From contig NZ_LRMM01000003.1 of assembly GCF_001647275.1 (NCBI RefSeq), positions 103,371-167,370 on the forward strand: a stretch of DNA of 64,000 bases, given 5' to 3'. Within the stretch, counting starts at the first letter, position 1; each line of letters starts with the position of its first letter. A program made the translations under genes and the position numbers. This DNA comes from Rufibacter ruber. Its GTDB lineage: Bacteria; Bacteroidota; Bacteroidia; Cytophagales; Hymenobacteraceae. The notes under the pieces are model-generated. The model worked only from the letters and a program-made list of their open reading frames with translations. It had not been told where the DNA came from and ran no database searches. Positions 13,795-21,677 of this stretch are shown here, in pieces.

Positions 13795-16773
13795 ATGTTG
13801 CAATACAATCGGATCAACAATCTGGTGGGGTGGCTGGTGTTTGCGGTGGCTACCATCGTATACATTTTAACCCTAGAGCCAACCGCCAGTTTCTGGGACA
13901 GCGGTGAATTCATTGCCTCTTCTTATAAGTTGTTAGTGCCGCACCCGCCCGGGGCGCCTTTTTATCTCTTATTAGGCCGTATTTTCTCTCTGTTTGCCGG
14001 GGGGGACACCTCTCAGGTAGCCTGGTGGATCAATTTCCTGTCTGCCTTGTCCAGCTCCTTTACGGTGCTTTTCCTGTTCTGGACCATTACCATTCTGGCG
14101 CGCAGAATCATATTGCCAACGGCCGTGGCCGGCCAGCCGGTAACCGTAGAGCCTACCCTGGGGCAGACCATTGCCATCATGGGAAGCGGCGTGGTGGGCG
14201 CATTGGCGTTCACGTTCTCAGATTCTTTCTGGTTTAGCGCGGTAGAGGCCGAGGTGTATGCCTTGTCTTCTTTCTTCACCGCTTTTGTGGTTTGGGCCAT
14301 GCTGCGGTGGGAGAGCCGGGCGCATGACGTCAGCTCAGACAAGTGGTTGATCCTGATCGCCTACATGGTGGGCCTCTCTATTGGTGCCCACTTATTGAAC
14401 CTGGTGGCTATTCCGGCGTTGGCATTTATCTTCTTCTTCCGTTTGAAGAAATACTCTACCAAGGGGGCAGTTCTCACCATGGTGGCCAGCGCTCTCATTC
14501 TGGGCGTGGTGCTGGTGGGGGTGATTCCCGGGTTGCCGTCTGTGGCGGGAGCCTTTGAGGTATTCTTTATCAACAGCCTGGGGTTGCCTTTTGGGGCCGG
14601 GGTGATCATTTTTGTGGCCCTGTTTATTGGCGGGTTGGTCTGGGCTGTGCGCTATGCCATCAAAACCGGAAACAGAACCCTCCATACTGCCCTGGTGAGC
14701 TTTATCTTTGTGCTCATTGGCTACTCTTCTTACCTTATCATTCCCATCAGGTCTGGCTATGACCCTACCATTGATGAGAACGACCCTGAGAACATTGTTT
14801 CCTTTGTGTCTTACCTGAAACGGGAGCAGTACGGGGACCGTCCGTTGCTGTTTGGGCCCCAGTACAACGCAGAGCCCATTGACCAGAAAGAAGGCGGCGC
14901 GCAGTACATCAAGGGCAAAGACAAGTACATAGAGGTGGGCCGTAAGGTAGAAGCCGTATATGACTCCAAAGACAAAGTGCTGCTGCCCCGCCTCTACAGC
15001 AACCAGCCCGGCCATATTGCGCAGTACCAGAAATGGGTAGACGTGCGCGAAGGGCAGAAACCCTCTTTCTCAGACAACCTGAGCTTCCTGTTCCGGTACC
15101 AGATGGGCCATATGTTCTGGCGCTATTTCGGGTGGAATTTTGTGGGCCGTGACGGTGACATTCAGCAGTCTGGGGTTCTGTGGCCCTGGGAAGGAAACGA
15201 GGGGCTGCCTGAGCGCGTAGCCGAAAGCAAAGCCCGGAACAATTTCTACATGCTGCCGCTGGTGCTGGGAATCCTGGGGCTGATTTACCAGATCAGAAAG
15301 AAACAGCGCGACGCTTTTGTGGTGGGGCTTTTGTTCTTCTTTACCGGTCTGGCCATTGTCATTTACCTGAACCAGCCGCCCATTGAGCCGCGGGAGCGGG
15401 ACTATACCTTTGCCGGGGCCTTCTATGCGTTCAGCATCTGGATAGGGCTGGGCGTGCTGGCCATAGCTGATTTCCTGCGGAAAACCTTACGGACGGAGGT
15501 GCTGGCGGGTGTTCTGGCCACGGTCTTGGGGCTGTTGGCACCGGGCCTTATGGCCGCGCAGGGCTGGGATGACCATAACCGCTCAGACCGTTACCACTCT
15601 GTTGACTCTGCCCGCAACCTGTTAAGCTCTGTGGCCCCTAACGCCATCCTCTTTACCAACGGCGACAATGACACGTTCCCGCTGTGGTATGTGCAGGAGG
15701 TGGAAGGCTTCAGGACAGATGTGCGCGTGGCGGTGCTCAGCTACATGAACACAGACTGGTACCTTGACCAGATGAAGCGGCAGGCGTACCAGTCTGAGCC
15801 GTTCCCTATGAGCCTTGAGAACGAGAACTACCGCCAGGGAATCAATGACTACCTGCCCTATGTAGAGCGGCCAGAAGTAGCCGGCGGTATGGACCTGAAA
15901 CAGTTTATTCAACTGGTGAAACAGAACCATGAGGCACTGCAGATTGGAGACAGGGCCGGCCGTACGTACCTCTCTTTCCCAACCAAGAACTTTGTGCTGA
16001 ATGTTGATAAGCAGGCGGTGCTGGCGGCCAAAGCCGTTCCCGCAGAGCGGCAAGACTCCATTGTGAGCCAAATGCGCTGGACGGTGAACAAAGGCGGCCT
16101 TGAGAAGAAGCACCTGGCTATTCTTGACCTGATTGCCAACAATAACTGGCAGCGCCCGGTATATTTCTCTACCACGGCAGATAACTCAGACTTTGTAGGC
16201 TTAGACAACTACCTGCAGCTGGAAGGCCTTGCCTACCGTATAGTGCCGGTGCTGAACACCAACCCAGAGTCAGCGGCGTACATTGCCAAAGACATCATGT
16301 ATGACAACATGATGAACAAAATGTCATGGCGCAACCTGGACCGTGAAGATATTTTCTATGACGAGAACTATCTCAGGTTCCCGGCCAACGCCCGTGACAA
16401 ATACTACCAGTTGGCGGTGGCCTATCTGCAGGAGGGGAACAAAGCCAAGGCGAAGGAAATTCTGAACCACAGCCTGGAGAAAATGCCTGACAGCGCCATT
16501 CCGTATGACTACTACATTCCGCCTTACGTGGTGCCGCTGCATGAGGTAGGGGAGCAGAAAAAGGCCGAAGTGATTGTCAATGTCATGTCTAAGCGCGCAG
16601 ATGATGCGCTGCGGTATTATTTTAACCAGAGTGCCTTGTTTGACACGGAGATCAGGATCAACCTGTTCATCATGCAGCAGCTGATCCAGGCCAGCCGCCA
16701 AATTGGCATGACGCAGAAGTCCGCTGAAATTGAGCAGAGATTCATGCAGTACTACGGCCAGATGTCCAGGTAA
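13795..16773 (+). CDS. DUF2723 / GT117 family integral membrane protein
   Basis: 992 residues. The N-terminal 600 residues contain about a dozen hydrophobic helices, with the family signature WDSGEFIASSYKLLVPHPPG near residue 35 and a PIEPRERDYTFAGAFYAFS loop near 540. The last 380 residues are soluble and carry helical repeats (AVAYLQEGNKAKAKEILNHS), probably periplasmic. The family is classed as GT117-type, related to protein O-mannosyltransferases that use polyprenyl-phosphate sugars; Asp-Glu in the first loop would be catalytic. Acceptor and sugar are unknown. I start at ATG 13795 (MLQYNRINNLVG); the frame is open 11 codons further. Monocistronic with a terminator at 16793. Confidence 0.9.
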   Translation: MLQYNRINNLVGWLVFAVATIVYILTLEPTASFWDSGEFIASSYKLLVPHPPGAPFYLLLGRIFSLFAGGDTSQVAWWINFLSALSSSFTVLFLFWTITILARRIILPTAVAGQPVTVEPTLGQTIAIMGSGVVGALAFTFSDSFWFSAVEAEVYALSSFFTAFVVWAMLRWESRAHDVSSDKWLILIAYMVGLSIGAHLLNLVAIPALAFIFFFRLKKYSTKGAVLTMVASALILGVVLVGVIPGLPSVAGAFEVFFINSLGLPFGAGVIIFVALFIGGLVWAVRYAIKTGNRTLHTALVSFIFVLIGYSSYLIIPIRSGYDPTIDENDPENIVSFVSYLKREQYGDRPLLFGPQYNAEPIDQKEGGAQYIKGKDKYIEVGRKVEAVYDSKDKVLLPRLYSNQPGHIAQYQKWVDVREGQKPSFSDNLSFLFRYQMGHMFWRYFGWNFVGRDGDIQQSGVLWPWEGNEGLPERVAESKARNNFYMLPLVLGILGLIYQIRKKQRDAFVVGLLFFFTGLAIVIYLNQPPIEPRERDYTFAGAFYAFSIWIGLGVLAIADFLRKTLRTEVLAGVLATVLGLLAPGLMAAQGWDDHNRSDRYHSVDSARNLLSSVAPNAILFTNGDNDTFPLWYVQEVEGFRTDVRVAVLSYMNTDWYLDQMKRQAYQSEPFPMSLENENYRQGINDYLPYVERPEVAGGMDLKQFIQLVKQNHEALQIGDRAGRTYLSFPTKNFVLNVDKQAVLAAKAVPAERQDSIVSQMRWTVNKGGLEKKHLAILDLIANNNWQRPVYFSTTADNSDFVGLDNYLQLEGLAYRIVPVLNTNPESAAYIAKDIMYDNMMNKMSWRNLDREDIFYDENYLRFPANARDKYYQLAVAYLQEGNKAKAKEILNHSLEKMPDSAIPYDYYIPPYVVPLHEVGEQKKAEVIVNVMSKRADDALRYYFNQSALFDTEIRINLFIMQQLIQASRQIGMTQKSAEIEQRFMQYYGQMSR

Positions 16774-16792
16774 GGCAGTTTGCATTGTTTAG

Positions 16793-16828
16793 AAAAAGAG
16801 GCCGCAACTAAGCGGCCTCTTTTTTTTT
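16793..16828 (+). terminator. Intrinsic terminator of the DUF2723 gene
   Basis: AAAAAGAGGCCGC / GCGGCCTCTTTTT stem with AACTAA loop and a run of nine T. Confidence 0.92.
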
Positions 16829-16954
16829 GGGTCTGCTCAACTGCTCTCAAGAGGAAGAGTGGCCAGGTATGAAACTGGAAATTAGGTTCTGCAGGTAATA
16901 GAATGAGCCGTGTGCTTTTGAGAAGAGGAGAATGACTACGGTGACTTTTGGGAA

Positions 16955-17004
16955 GCAATCCTGTTTGGGCTGTTTTCGCGGAAACAGCCCCAAAACAGGA
17001 TTGC
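16955..17004. repeat. Family A palindrome with extended arms
   Basis: GCAATCCTGTTTGGGCTGTT pairs with AACAGCCCCAAAACAGGATTGC apart from one or two bulges. The complementarity reaches past the family core into GCAATC/GATTGC. Confidence 0.88.
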
Positions 17005-17149
17005 TTTAACGTAAGTGGGCAGAGAAGCTGTTACTGAAAAAAAAACCTGTTTCTGGCCAACTGAGTACCGGGCAATAGTAGTAGTGATTATTGACCCGGT
17101 TTTCCCTATGCAAGAGCCCAAACTTCCCCCTCCGGGCCGGGCAGAGCCG

Positions 17150-17290
17150 TTAAGTTCTCCGCTGTTCGGGGTTTGCACTCCCAAACTGAATGTATCCCGC
17201 CAATTTGCCATCCGCGTTACAGGAGCCAAGGGAGAAGGGGGCGGGATTGCAAATCCCCTCAGTACCTGCTTCCGGGTTGCCAATCAGGGA
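17150..17290. repeat. Possible degenerate repeat with GGGATTGCAAATCCC hairpin
   Basis: Contains GCGGGATTGCAAATCCCC (self-complementary) near 17240 and related GGGGTTTGCACTCCC near 17166. I recall similar intergenic hairpins in this bacterial group; no second copy in the window. Confidence 0.3.
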
Positions 17291-17527
17291 AAACGGCCTC
17301 TTTCCTGGTAGAACGTAACGGGCCTGTCTCAGTAGGAGGGGGCAGTTTTTACCTATTCCTAAACCTGAGTTATTCCTGATTGTACTGCTTTCCTTCTGCG
17401 TGCTGTAAAGAGGCAAACACAATTAAACAGCTTGTCCTCCTTTCACAATGGTTGAGAATTTGCGACATAAACGTTATGCCAAACATGACTGATCAAGAGG
17501 TAGGGTTCAGAACGGGTAGGGGTTCCC

Positions 17528-17566
17528 TCTGTTTCTGGGCTGTTTTCTTGAAATCAGATCCAAAAC
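17528..17566. repeat. Family A palindrome, degenerate
   Basis: TCTGTTTCTGGGCTGTTTTC with GAAATCAGATCCAAAACG. The right arm is diverged. Confidence 0.75.
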
Positions 17567-17681
17567 GTGGGCACAAATGTACGCCTGCCAGCCAAGGCCC
17601 CTGAACTGCAGAAAACGGGCAACCCTCAACAGCTTCAATGTATAAGATAACTTCTGGTTAGTTCTGACCCCTGTTTTTTCG

Positions 17682-17727
17682 TTCCTGTTTTCGGCCTGAT
17701 TTTAAAAAAGTAGCCCGAAAACAGGAA
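17682..17727. repeat. Family A palindrome, GTAG variant
   Basis: TTCCTGTTTTCGGCCTGATT with AAAAAGTAGCCCGAAAACAGG. Shares the AGTAGCC right-arm variant with the copies at 12865 and 37607. Confidence 0.85.
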
Positions 17728-17873
17728 TCCAGGCTTGCCCCAAAGTGGTTCAGGGAAAAGGAATAACCCCTTGGCGGCGAGAAGAGGCGGCAGATTCCTT
17801 GGCTGGCGGCAGGGGCCGGGGCAAACCAAGCTTTGCCCGTGACCGGGAATGTTATCGTTTCTGATGAAATGGC

Positions 17874-17881
17874 TACCTTTG
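17874..17881 (+). promoter_or_regulatory. Putative -7 box TACCTTTG for rlmB
   Basis: Fits TAnnTTTG, 43 bp before the rlmB ATG. The -33 partner is weak. Confidence 0.4.
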
Positions 17882-17924
17882 TGCTTTCAACAGAAGCGTT
17901 GTTTTCTGTACAGCAAGCATAAAC

Positions 17925-18737
17925 ATGGAAAAAAGGAACTACAGAGATAGAGAAGGTGGCGGGCCAAAAAGGTACTACAGCCAGCCGAAGGCAGATAAAA
18001 TGGAGATGATCTTCGGCCTGCGGCCGATACTGGAGGCACTGCACGCCGGTAAGACTCTGGAGAAGATCTATCTGCTGAAGGGGGTGAAGCACAGCATCAG
18101 CCAGGAAATCACCGAGATGGCCAAGGCGGCTGATATTCCGGTTTCGCTGGTGCCTAGTGAGAAGCTGGACCAGCTGACCAGGAAAAACCACCAGGGGGCG
18201 GTGGCCTATCTTTCGGCTATCTCCTATTCTCCGTTAGATGAGATAGTGGCTTCTCTGTTTGAGAAAGGGAAAGACCCGGTGCTGATGGTGCTGGACCGCA
18301 TCACTGACGTGCGCAATTTTGGGGCCATTGCCCGTAACGCCGAGTGTATGGGGGTAGATGCCATTGTGATCCCGAGCCGGGGAGCCGCCCAGATCAACGC
18401 AGATGCTTTGAAGACATCGGCGGGGGCGTTGAACCTTATTCCTGTGTGCAGAGAGCCCAATCTGAAAGAAACGCTGCATTTCCTGAAGCAGTCTGGCATA
18501 CGCGTAATTGCCTGTACAGAGAAAGCCGAAGAGACCCTCACCGATGCCGCCGTTGATTTGACCGGGCCAATTGCCATCTTGATGGGGAGCGAGGAAGACG
18601 GGATCTCCCCTGAGTACCTGAAGCGCGCCGATGTGCGGGTGAAAATCCCTATGACCGGCCAGATCCAGTCCTTGAACGTGTCGGTGGCCAGTGGCATCAT
18701 CCTGTTTGAGGCGTTGCGGCAGCGGCAAAAGGCATAG
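17925..18737 (+). CDS. rlmB: 23S rRNA (guanosine-2'-O)-methyltransferase RlmB
   Basis: 270 residues of the SpoU/TrmH (SPOUT) family. After a basic leader, the substrate-binding domain starts at MEMIFGLRPILEALHAGK. The three SpoU motifs are seen: NFGAIARNAE (motif 1 with catalytic Arg), MGSEEDGIS (motif 2) and IPMTGQIQSLNVSVASGI (motif 3), forming the knotted SAM site. The enzyme methylates the ribose of G2251 in 23S rRNA in well-studied species. The start at 17925 follows a TACCTTTG box. The gene is monocistronic; a terminator merged with a family A palindrome follows. Exact rRNA position in this organism is by family analogy. Confidence 0.93.
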   Translation: MEKRNYRDREGGGPKRYYSQPKADKMEMIFGLRPILEALHAGKTLEKIYLLKGVKHSISQEITEMAKAADIPVSLVPSEKLDQLTRKNHQGAVAYLSAISYSPLDEIVASLFEKGKDPVLMVLDRITDVRNFGAIARNAECMGVDAIVIPSRGAAQINADALKTSAGALNLIPVCREPNLKETLHFLKQSGIRVIACTEKAEETLTDAAVDLTGPIAILMGSEEDGISPEYLKRADVRVKIPMTGQIQSLNVSVASGIILFEALRQRQKA

Positions 18738-18745
18738 TATTCTGC

Positions 18746-18796
18746 AAAACAGAGAAGCCGGTGGGTTCATTTAGAGCACACCGGCTTCTCTGTTTT
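18746..18796 (+). terminator. rlmB terminator sharing its 3' arm with a family A palindrome
   Basis: AAAACAGAGAAGCCGGTG pairs perfectly with CACCGGCTTCTCTGTTTT over 18 bp. The last eight bases of the 3' arm are also the first bases of the palindrome at 18789, so the two hairpins exclude each other. Confidence 0.85.
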
Positions 18797-18830
18797 GAGC
18801 CTGTTTTTGAGAAAACAGGCTCAAAACAGA
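18789..18830. repeat. Family A palindrome, perfect 19-bp arms
   Basis: TCTGTTTTGAGCCTGTTTT, loop TGAG, and its exact complement. The usual GGGC block is GAGCC here, with the matching change on the other arm. Confidence 0.92.
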
Positions 18831-19416
18831 ATGGTGGGCCCGGCCAGTCCAGCTCTTGATACAGCCATTTCATTTATTTTTCACCAGAAGCAGGGCATTC
18901 TTTTTGGCGGGCAACGGTTCTTCTGGGTAAAAGCGTGCCAATGAAGAATAAGCTGGTAATGGTAGCTTTGCTCTCCTTCTCTTGCTTTGATGAGATTGAA
19001 GAGCAAGAACGGGTGCCCTTGCCTTTTTGAGTGAAGGCACCTACACCGGTATGTTTACCAGGACCCGCCCAGCGGCAGATTACCCTGCTGCTACTTTCAC
19101 GCTTCCCCTTTTTTGGCAACTCTTTCTCCGGCCCCTCAGGTTTTTCTAAGTACCCACCCATTGGGCAGGGCTAAGGTGTAAGGGCAGGAGGTAACTTTTG
19201 AAAACAGCTCTCTCTGGCCGGCAGGGTTTGACTGGACGCTTCTTCTGGATGGATCATGTACTGCCACCACCCAAGGCGGTTGGCTCCACTTGACTCAGCG
19301 GAAAGGTTGTACCTACCGTTTGATAGAAACAGCAAGAACCGCCAAAAGAACCCTTTTAGACGCGGCCTCACAAATACCTGGTGAAGGTTCAGGTGTTTTG
19401 CGCGGGTAGGAGCCCC

Positions 19417-19460
19417 TTCTGTTTTTGACCTGTTTTCCTGAAACCAGGCCGAAAACCGAA
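19417..19460. repeat. Family A palindrome
   Basis: TTCTGTTTTTGACCTGTTTT with GAAACCAGGCCGAAAACCGAA. Right arm has two mismatches. Confidence 0.8.
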
Positions 19461-19481
19461 CAGGTGTTATAACGGCGTAGC

Positions 19482-19548
19482 TGCAGGTAACAAAAAAAGA
19501 GCGGGGCCGCTGGTTTGACAGCAGCCCCGCTCTTTTTTGTTACCTGCA
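19482..19548. terminator. Bidirectional terminator with about 30-bp stem
   Basis: From TGCAGGTAACAAAAAA to TTTTTTGTTACCTGCA the arms match for about 30 bp with one extra A and one mismatch, loop GTTTGA. The GC-rich core AGAGCGGGGC/GCCCCGCTCT is followed by T runs on both strands. It serves manC-kdsD (stop at 19558, minus). Confidence 0.9.
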
Positions 19549-19557
19549 AGGAAAGTC

Positions 19558-20634
19558 TTATATATAGTTCTGGCCTTTTATGGCCTTGGCGTCTGCCACA
19601 AAGTCCTTTATCTTGTGCTCATCTTCCCGGCGGCAGATCATTAAGATATTGTTATGCTGGGCAATAATGTAGCCGTCAAGCCCTTGTGCCACTACCAGGT
19701 GGTTTTCTGGTGCCCTGATGATGCTGTTGTGCACATCATACAACAAGACGTTGCCGTTGACCACGTTGTCATCAATGTTCTTTTCAGAGAGGCTGTAAAG
19801 GGAGTTCCAGGTGCCTAGGTCAGACCAGCCAAAGTCTCCCAGGATCACAAACACATTGTTAGCCTTTTCCATGACCCCGTAGTCAATAGAGATGTTGCGG
19901 CAATGGGAGTAGGCGGTGTTGATGAACTGCTCCTCCTGGTCAGTGTCTAACGCCGGGGTGCCCTCTTCAAACGTGTCTGCCATCTCATTGAGGTACTGCT
20001 GAAACGCCCTGATGATGGCTTTGGCGTTCCAGATAAAGATACCTGCGTTCCAGACAAACTCCCCACTGTCCAGGAACATCTGCGCAATCTCAACAGACGG
20101 TTTCTCAGTAAAGGTTTTTACCTTTTTGAGGGTGCTGTTGGGCTCATCTATAAACTGGATATACCCGTAATTGGTGTCAGGGCGGGTGGGCTTGATGCCC
20201 AGGGTGACCAGAATGTCTTGATTGGCAGTGGCAGCCAGCCCTTCTTTCACGCAACTGATAAACGCATCTTCGCGCAGAATGACGTGGTCTGCCGGGGCAA
20301 TCACAATGTTGGCGCTGGGGTTCTTCTTGGCTATTTTATAACACGCATAGGCAATGCAGGGGGCCGTGTTGCGGCCAATAGGCTCCTGCAACAGCTGGCT
20401 CTCTGGTAGCTCAGGTAGATGCTCCCGCACCAGCGAGGCGTATTCCCGGTTGGTAACCACGTAGATGTTCTCAGGGGGGCAGACAGTGGCAAACCGCTTC
20501 ACGGTGGTTTGCAGCATGCTCTCACCGGTGCCCAGCACGTCATGGAACTGCTTGGGGTGGCTTACCCGGCTAATAGGCCAGAACCGGCTCCCAATGCCTC
20601 CCGCCATGACCACTACATAGGTATTTTCGTTCAT
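19558..20634 (-). CDS. manC: Mannose-1-phosphate guanylyltransferase
   Basis: 358 residues of the nucleotidyltransferase family. The N-terminal NTP-binding motif is VVMAGGIGSRFWPISRVSHPKQF, with the catalytic Arg and Lys; FTEKP and the GDFGWSDLGTWNSL motif are both typical of ManC. It makes GDP-mannose from mannose-1-phosphate and GTP for surface polysaccharide or glycoprotein. It lacks the C-terminal isomerase domain of the long bifunctional form, as usual in Bacteroidota. The start is 3 bp after the stop of kdsD upstream, so the two are one operon for activated surface-sugar precursors. Confidence 0.93.
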   Translation of the reverse strand: MNENTYVVVMAGGIGSRFWPISRVSHPKQFHDVLGTGESMLQTTVKRFATVCPPENIYVVTNREYASLVREHLPELPESQLLQEPIGRNTAPCIAYACYKIAKKNPSANIVIAPADHVILREDAFISCVKEGLAATANQDILVTLGIKPTRPDTNYGYIQFIDEPNSTLKKVKTFTEKPSVEIAQMFLDSGEFVWNAGIFIWNAKAIIRAFQQYLNEMADTFEEGTPALDTDQEEQFINTAYSHCRNISIDYGVMEKANNVFVILGDFGWSDLGTWNSLYSLSEKNIDDNVVNGNVLLYDVHNSIIRAPENHLVVAQGLDGYIIAQHNNILMICRREDEHKIKDFVADAKAIKGQNYI

Positions 20635-20637
20635 TTC

Positions 20638-21606
20638 TTATACTAGTCCCTCTTTCAATAGGTCGTGCAGGTGCACGAACCCCGCAAAGTTACCTGATTT
20701 CACCACAATCAGTTGGGTAATATTTTTTTGCTGCATGGTGGCCAGCGCTTCGGCGGCATAGGCCTCACAGTCAATGGTCAGCGGGGAAGGAGTCATGATG
20801 TCTGCCGCTTTGATGCCGTGCAGGTTCTCAAAGTTGGAGAGCATTCTGCGCAAATCGCCGTCTGTGATAATGCCCGTTAACTGGCCCGCAGGGTCTAAAA
20901 CGGCAGTTGCGCCCAGTCGTTTAGAAGAAATCTCAATGATAATCTCTTTCAGGGTGGCGTCATTGGCTACTTTGGGCGCCGCGTTCTGCTTATAAATATC
21001 ATCAACTTTCAAGTAGAGCCGCTTGCCCAGGGAGCCGCCGGGGTGCAGGGCCCCAAAGTCTTCGCTGCTGAAGTTGCGGGATTCCAGCAGGCACACGGCC
21101 AGGGCGTCTGCCAGGGCCAGGTGGGCGGTGGTACTGGTGGTAGGGGCCAGGTTATGGGGGCAGGCTTCACGCTCAATGGTGGCGTTCAAAACAAAGTCTG
21201 CCTGCTGGGCCAGGTAAGAGTCTACGTTGGAGACCAGGGCCGCCAGCTGGGTGCCTTTGCGTTTGAGCAATGGCACCAGCACTTTAATCTCTGGCGTGTT
21301 TCCGCTTTTAGAGAGGCAGATTACAAAGTCCTCAGATTGTATCATGCCAAGGTCGCCGTGAATGGCATCTGCGGCGTGCATGAAAAGGGCGGGGGTGCCG
21401 GTGGAGTTGAACGTAGCCACAATCTTGGTGGCAATGTTGGCGCTTTTTCCTATGCCCGTGACCACTACGCGTCCTTTTATGGCCAAAATGGCCTGTACGC
21501 ACTGTTCAAAGTCATCATTTATGTAGTCTGCTAATTGAAGAACGGCGGCCGCTTCTTCGCGCAACACATTTTTTGCAATATTTTTGATATTTTTCGTGAG
21601 ATTCAA
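20638..21606 (-). CDS. kdsD: KpsF/GutQ-type D-arabinose-5-phosphate isomerase
   Basis: 322 residues. The SIS sugar-isomerase domain (about 1-180) shows GRVVVTGIGKSANIATKIVATFNSTG and CLSKSGNTPEIKVLVPLLK; two CBS modules follow (about 200-320, with ATAVLDPAGQLTGIITDGDL and QQKNITQLIVV). The enzyme converts ribulose-5-phosphate to arabinose-5-phosphate, the first committed step to KDO for LPS. It begins the kdsD-manC operon and is divergent from recQ across 71 bp. No other KDO gene is present in the window. Confidence 0.92.
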   Translation of the reverse strand: MNLTKNIKNIAKNVLREEAAAVLQLADYINDDFEQCVQAILAIKGRVVVTGIGKSANIATKIVATFNSTGTPALFMHAADAIHGDLGMIQSEDFVICLSKSGNTPEIKVLVPLLKRKGTQLAALVSNVDSYLAQQADFVLNATIEREACPHNLAPTTSTTAHLALADALAVCLLESRNFSSEDFGALHPGGSLGKRLYLKVDDIYKQNAAPKVANDATLKEIIIEISSKRLGATAVLDPAGQLTGIITDGDLRRMLSNFENLHGIKAADIMTPSPLTIDCEAYAAEALATMQQKNITQLIVVKSGNFAGFVHLHDLLKEGLV

Positions 21607-21608
21607 GT

Positions 21609-21616
21609 TAGATTTG
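21609..21616 (+). promoter_or_regulatory. Putative -7 box TAGATTTG for recQ
   Basis: TAnnTTTG match with TTTG 22 bp upstream at 21583-21586. It overlaps the 5' end of kdsD. Tentative. Confidence 0.35.
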
Positions 21617-21677
21617 TATTAGACAAGACAACAAAAAGATAACACCCAAAACTTGTTTCTTAAAACAAGACGATTAC

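Larger units (their letters stand above)
16774..17924. other. Long gene-free interval (about 1.15 kb)
   Basis: Holds a terminator, three family A palindromes (16955, 17528, 17682) and a stretch at 17150-17290 with GGGATTGCAAATCCC-like hairpins that may be the remains of another repeat. Short open frames here read through the palindromes and look like chance. Confidence 0.6.
18738..19557. other. Gene-free interval (about 0.8 kb)
   Basis: Between convergent rlmB and manC. It contains a terminator fused to a family A copy, a second family A copy at 19417 and a very long terminator hairpin at 19482. I see no gene in 18840-19410. Confidence 0.6.

Noticed and set aside
17046..17060. CCTGTTTCTGGCCAACTG as another family A copy
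   Set aside because: It matches part of the left arm only, with no complementary right arm nearby.
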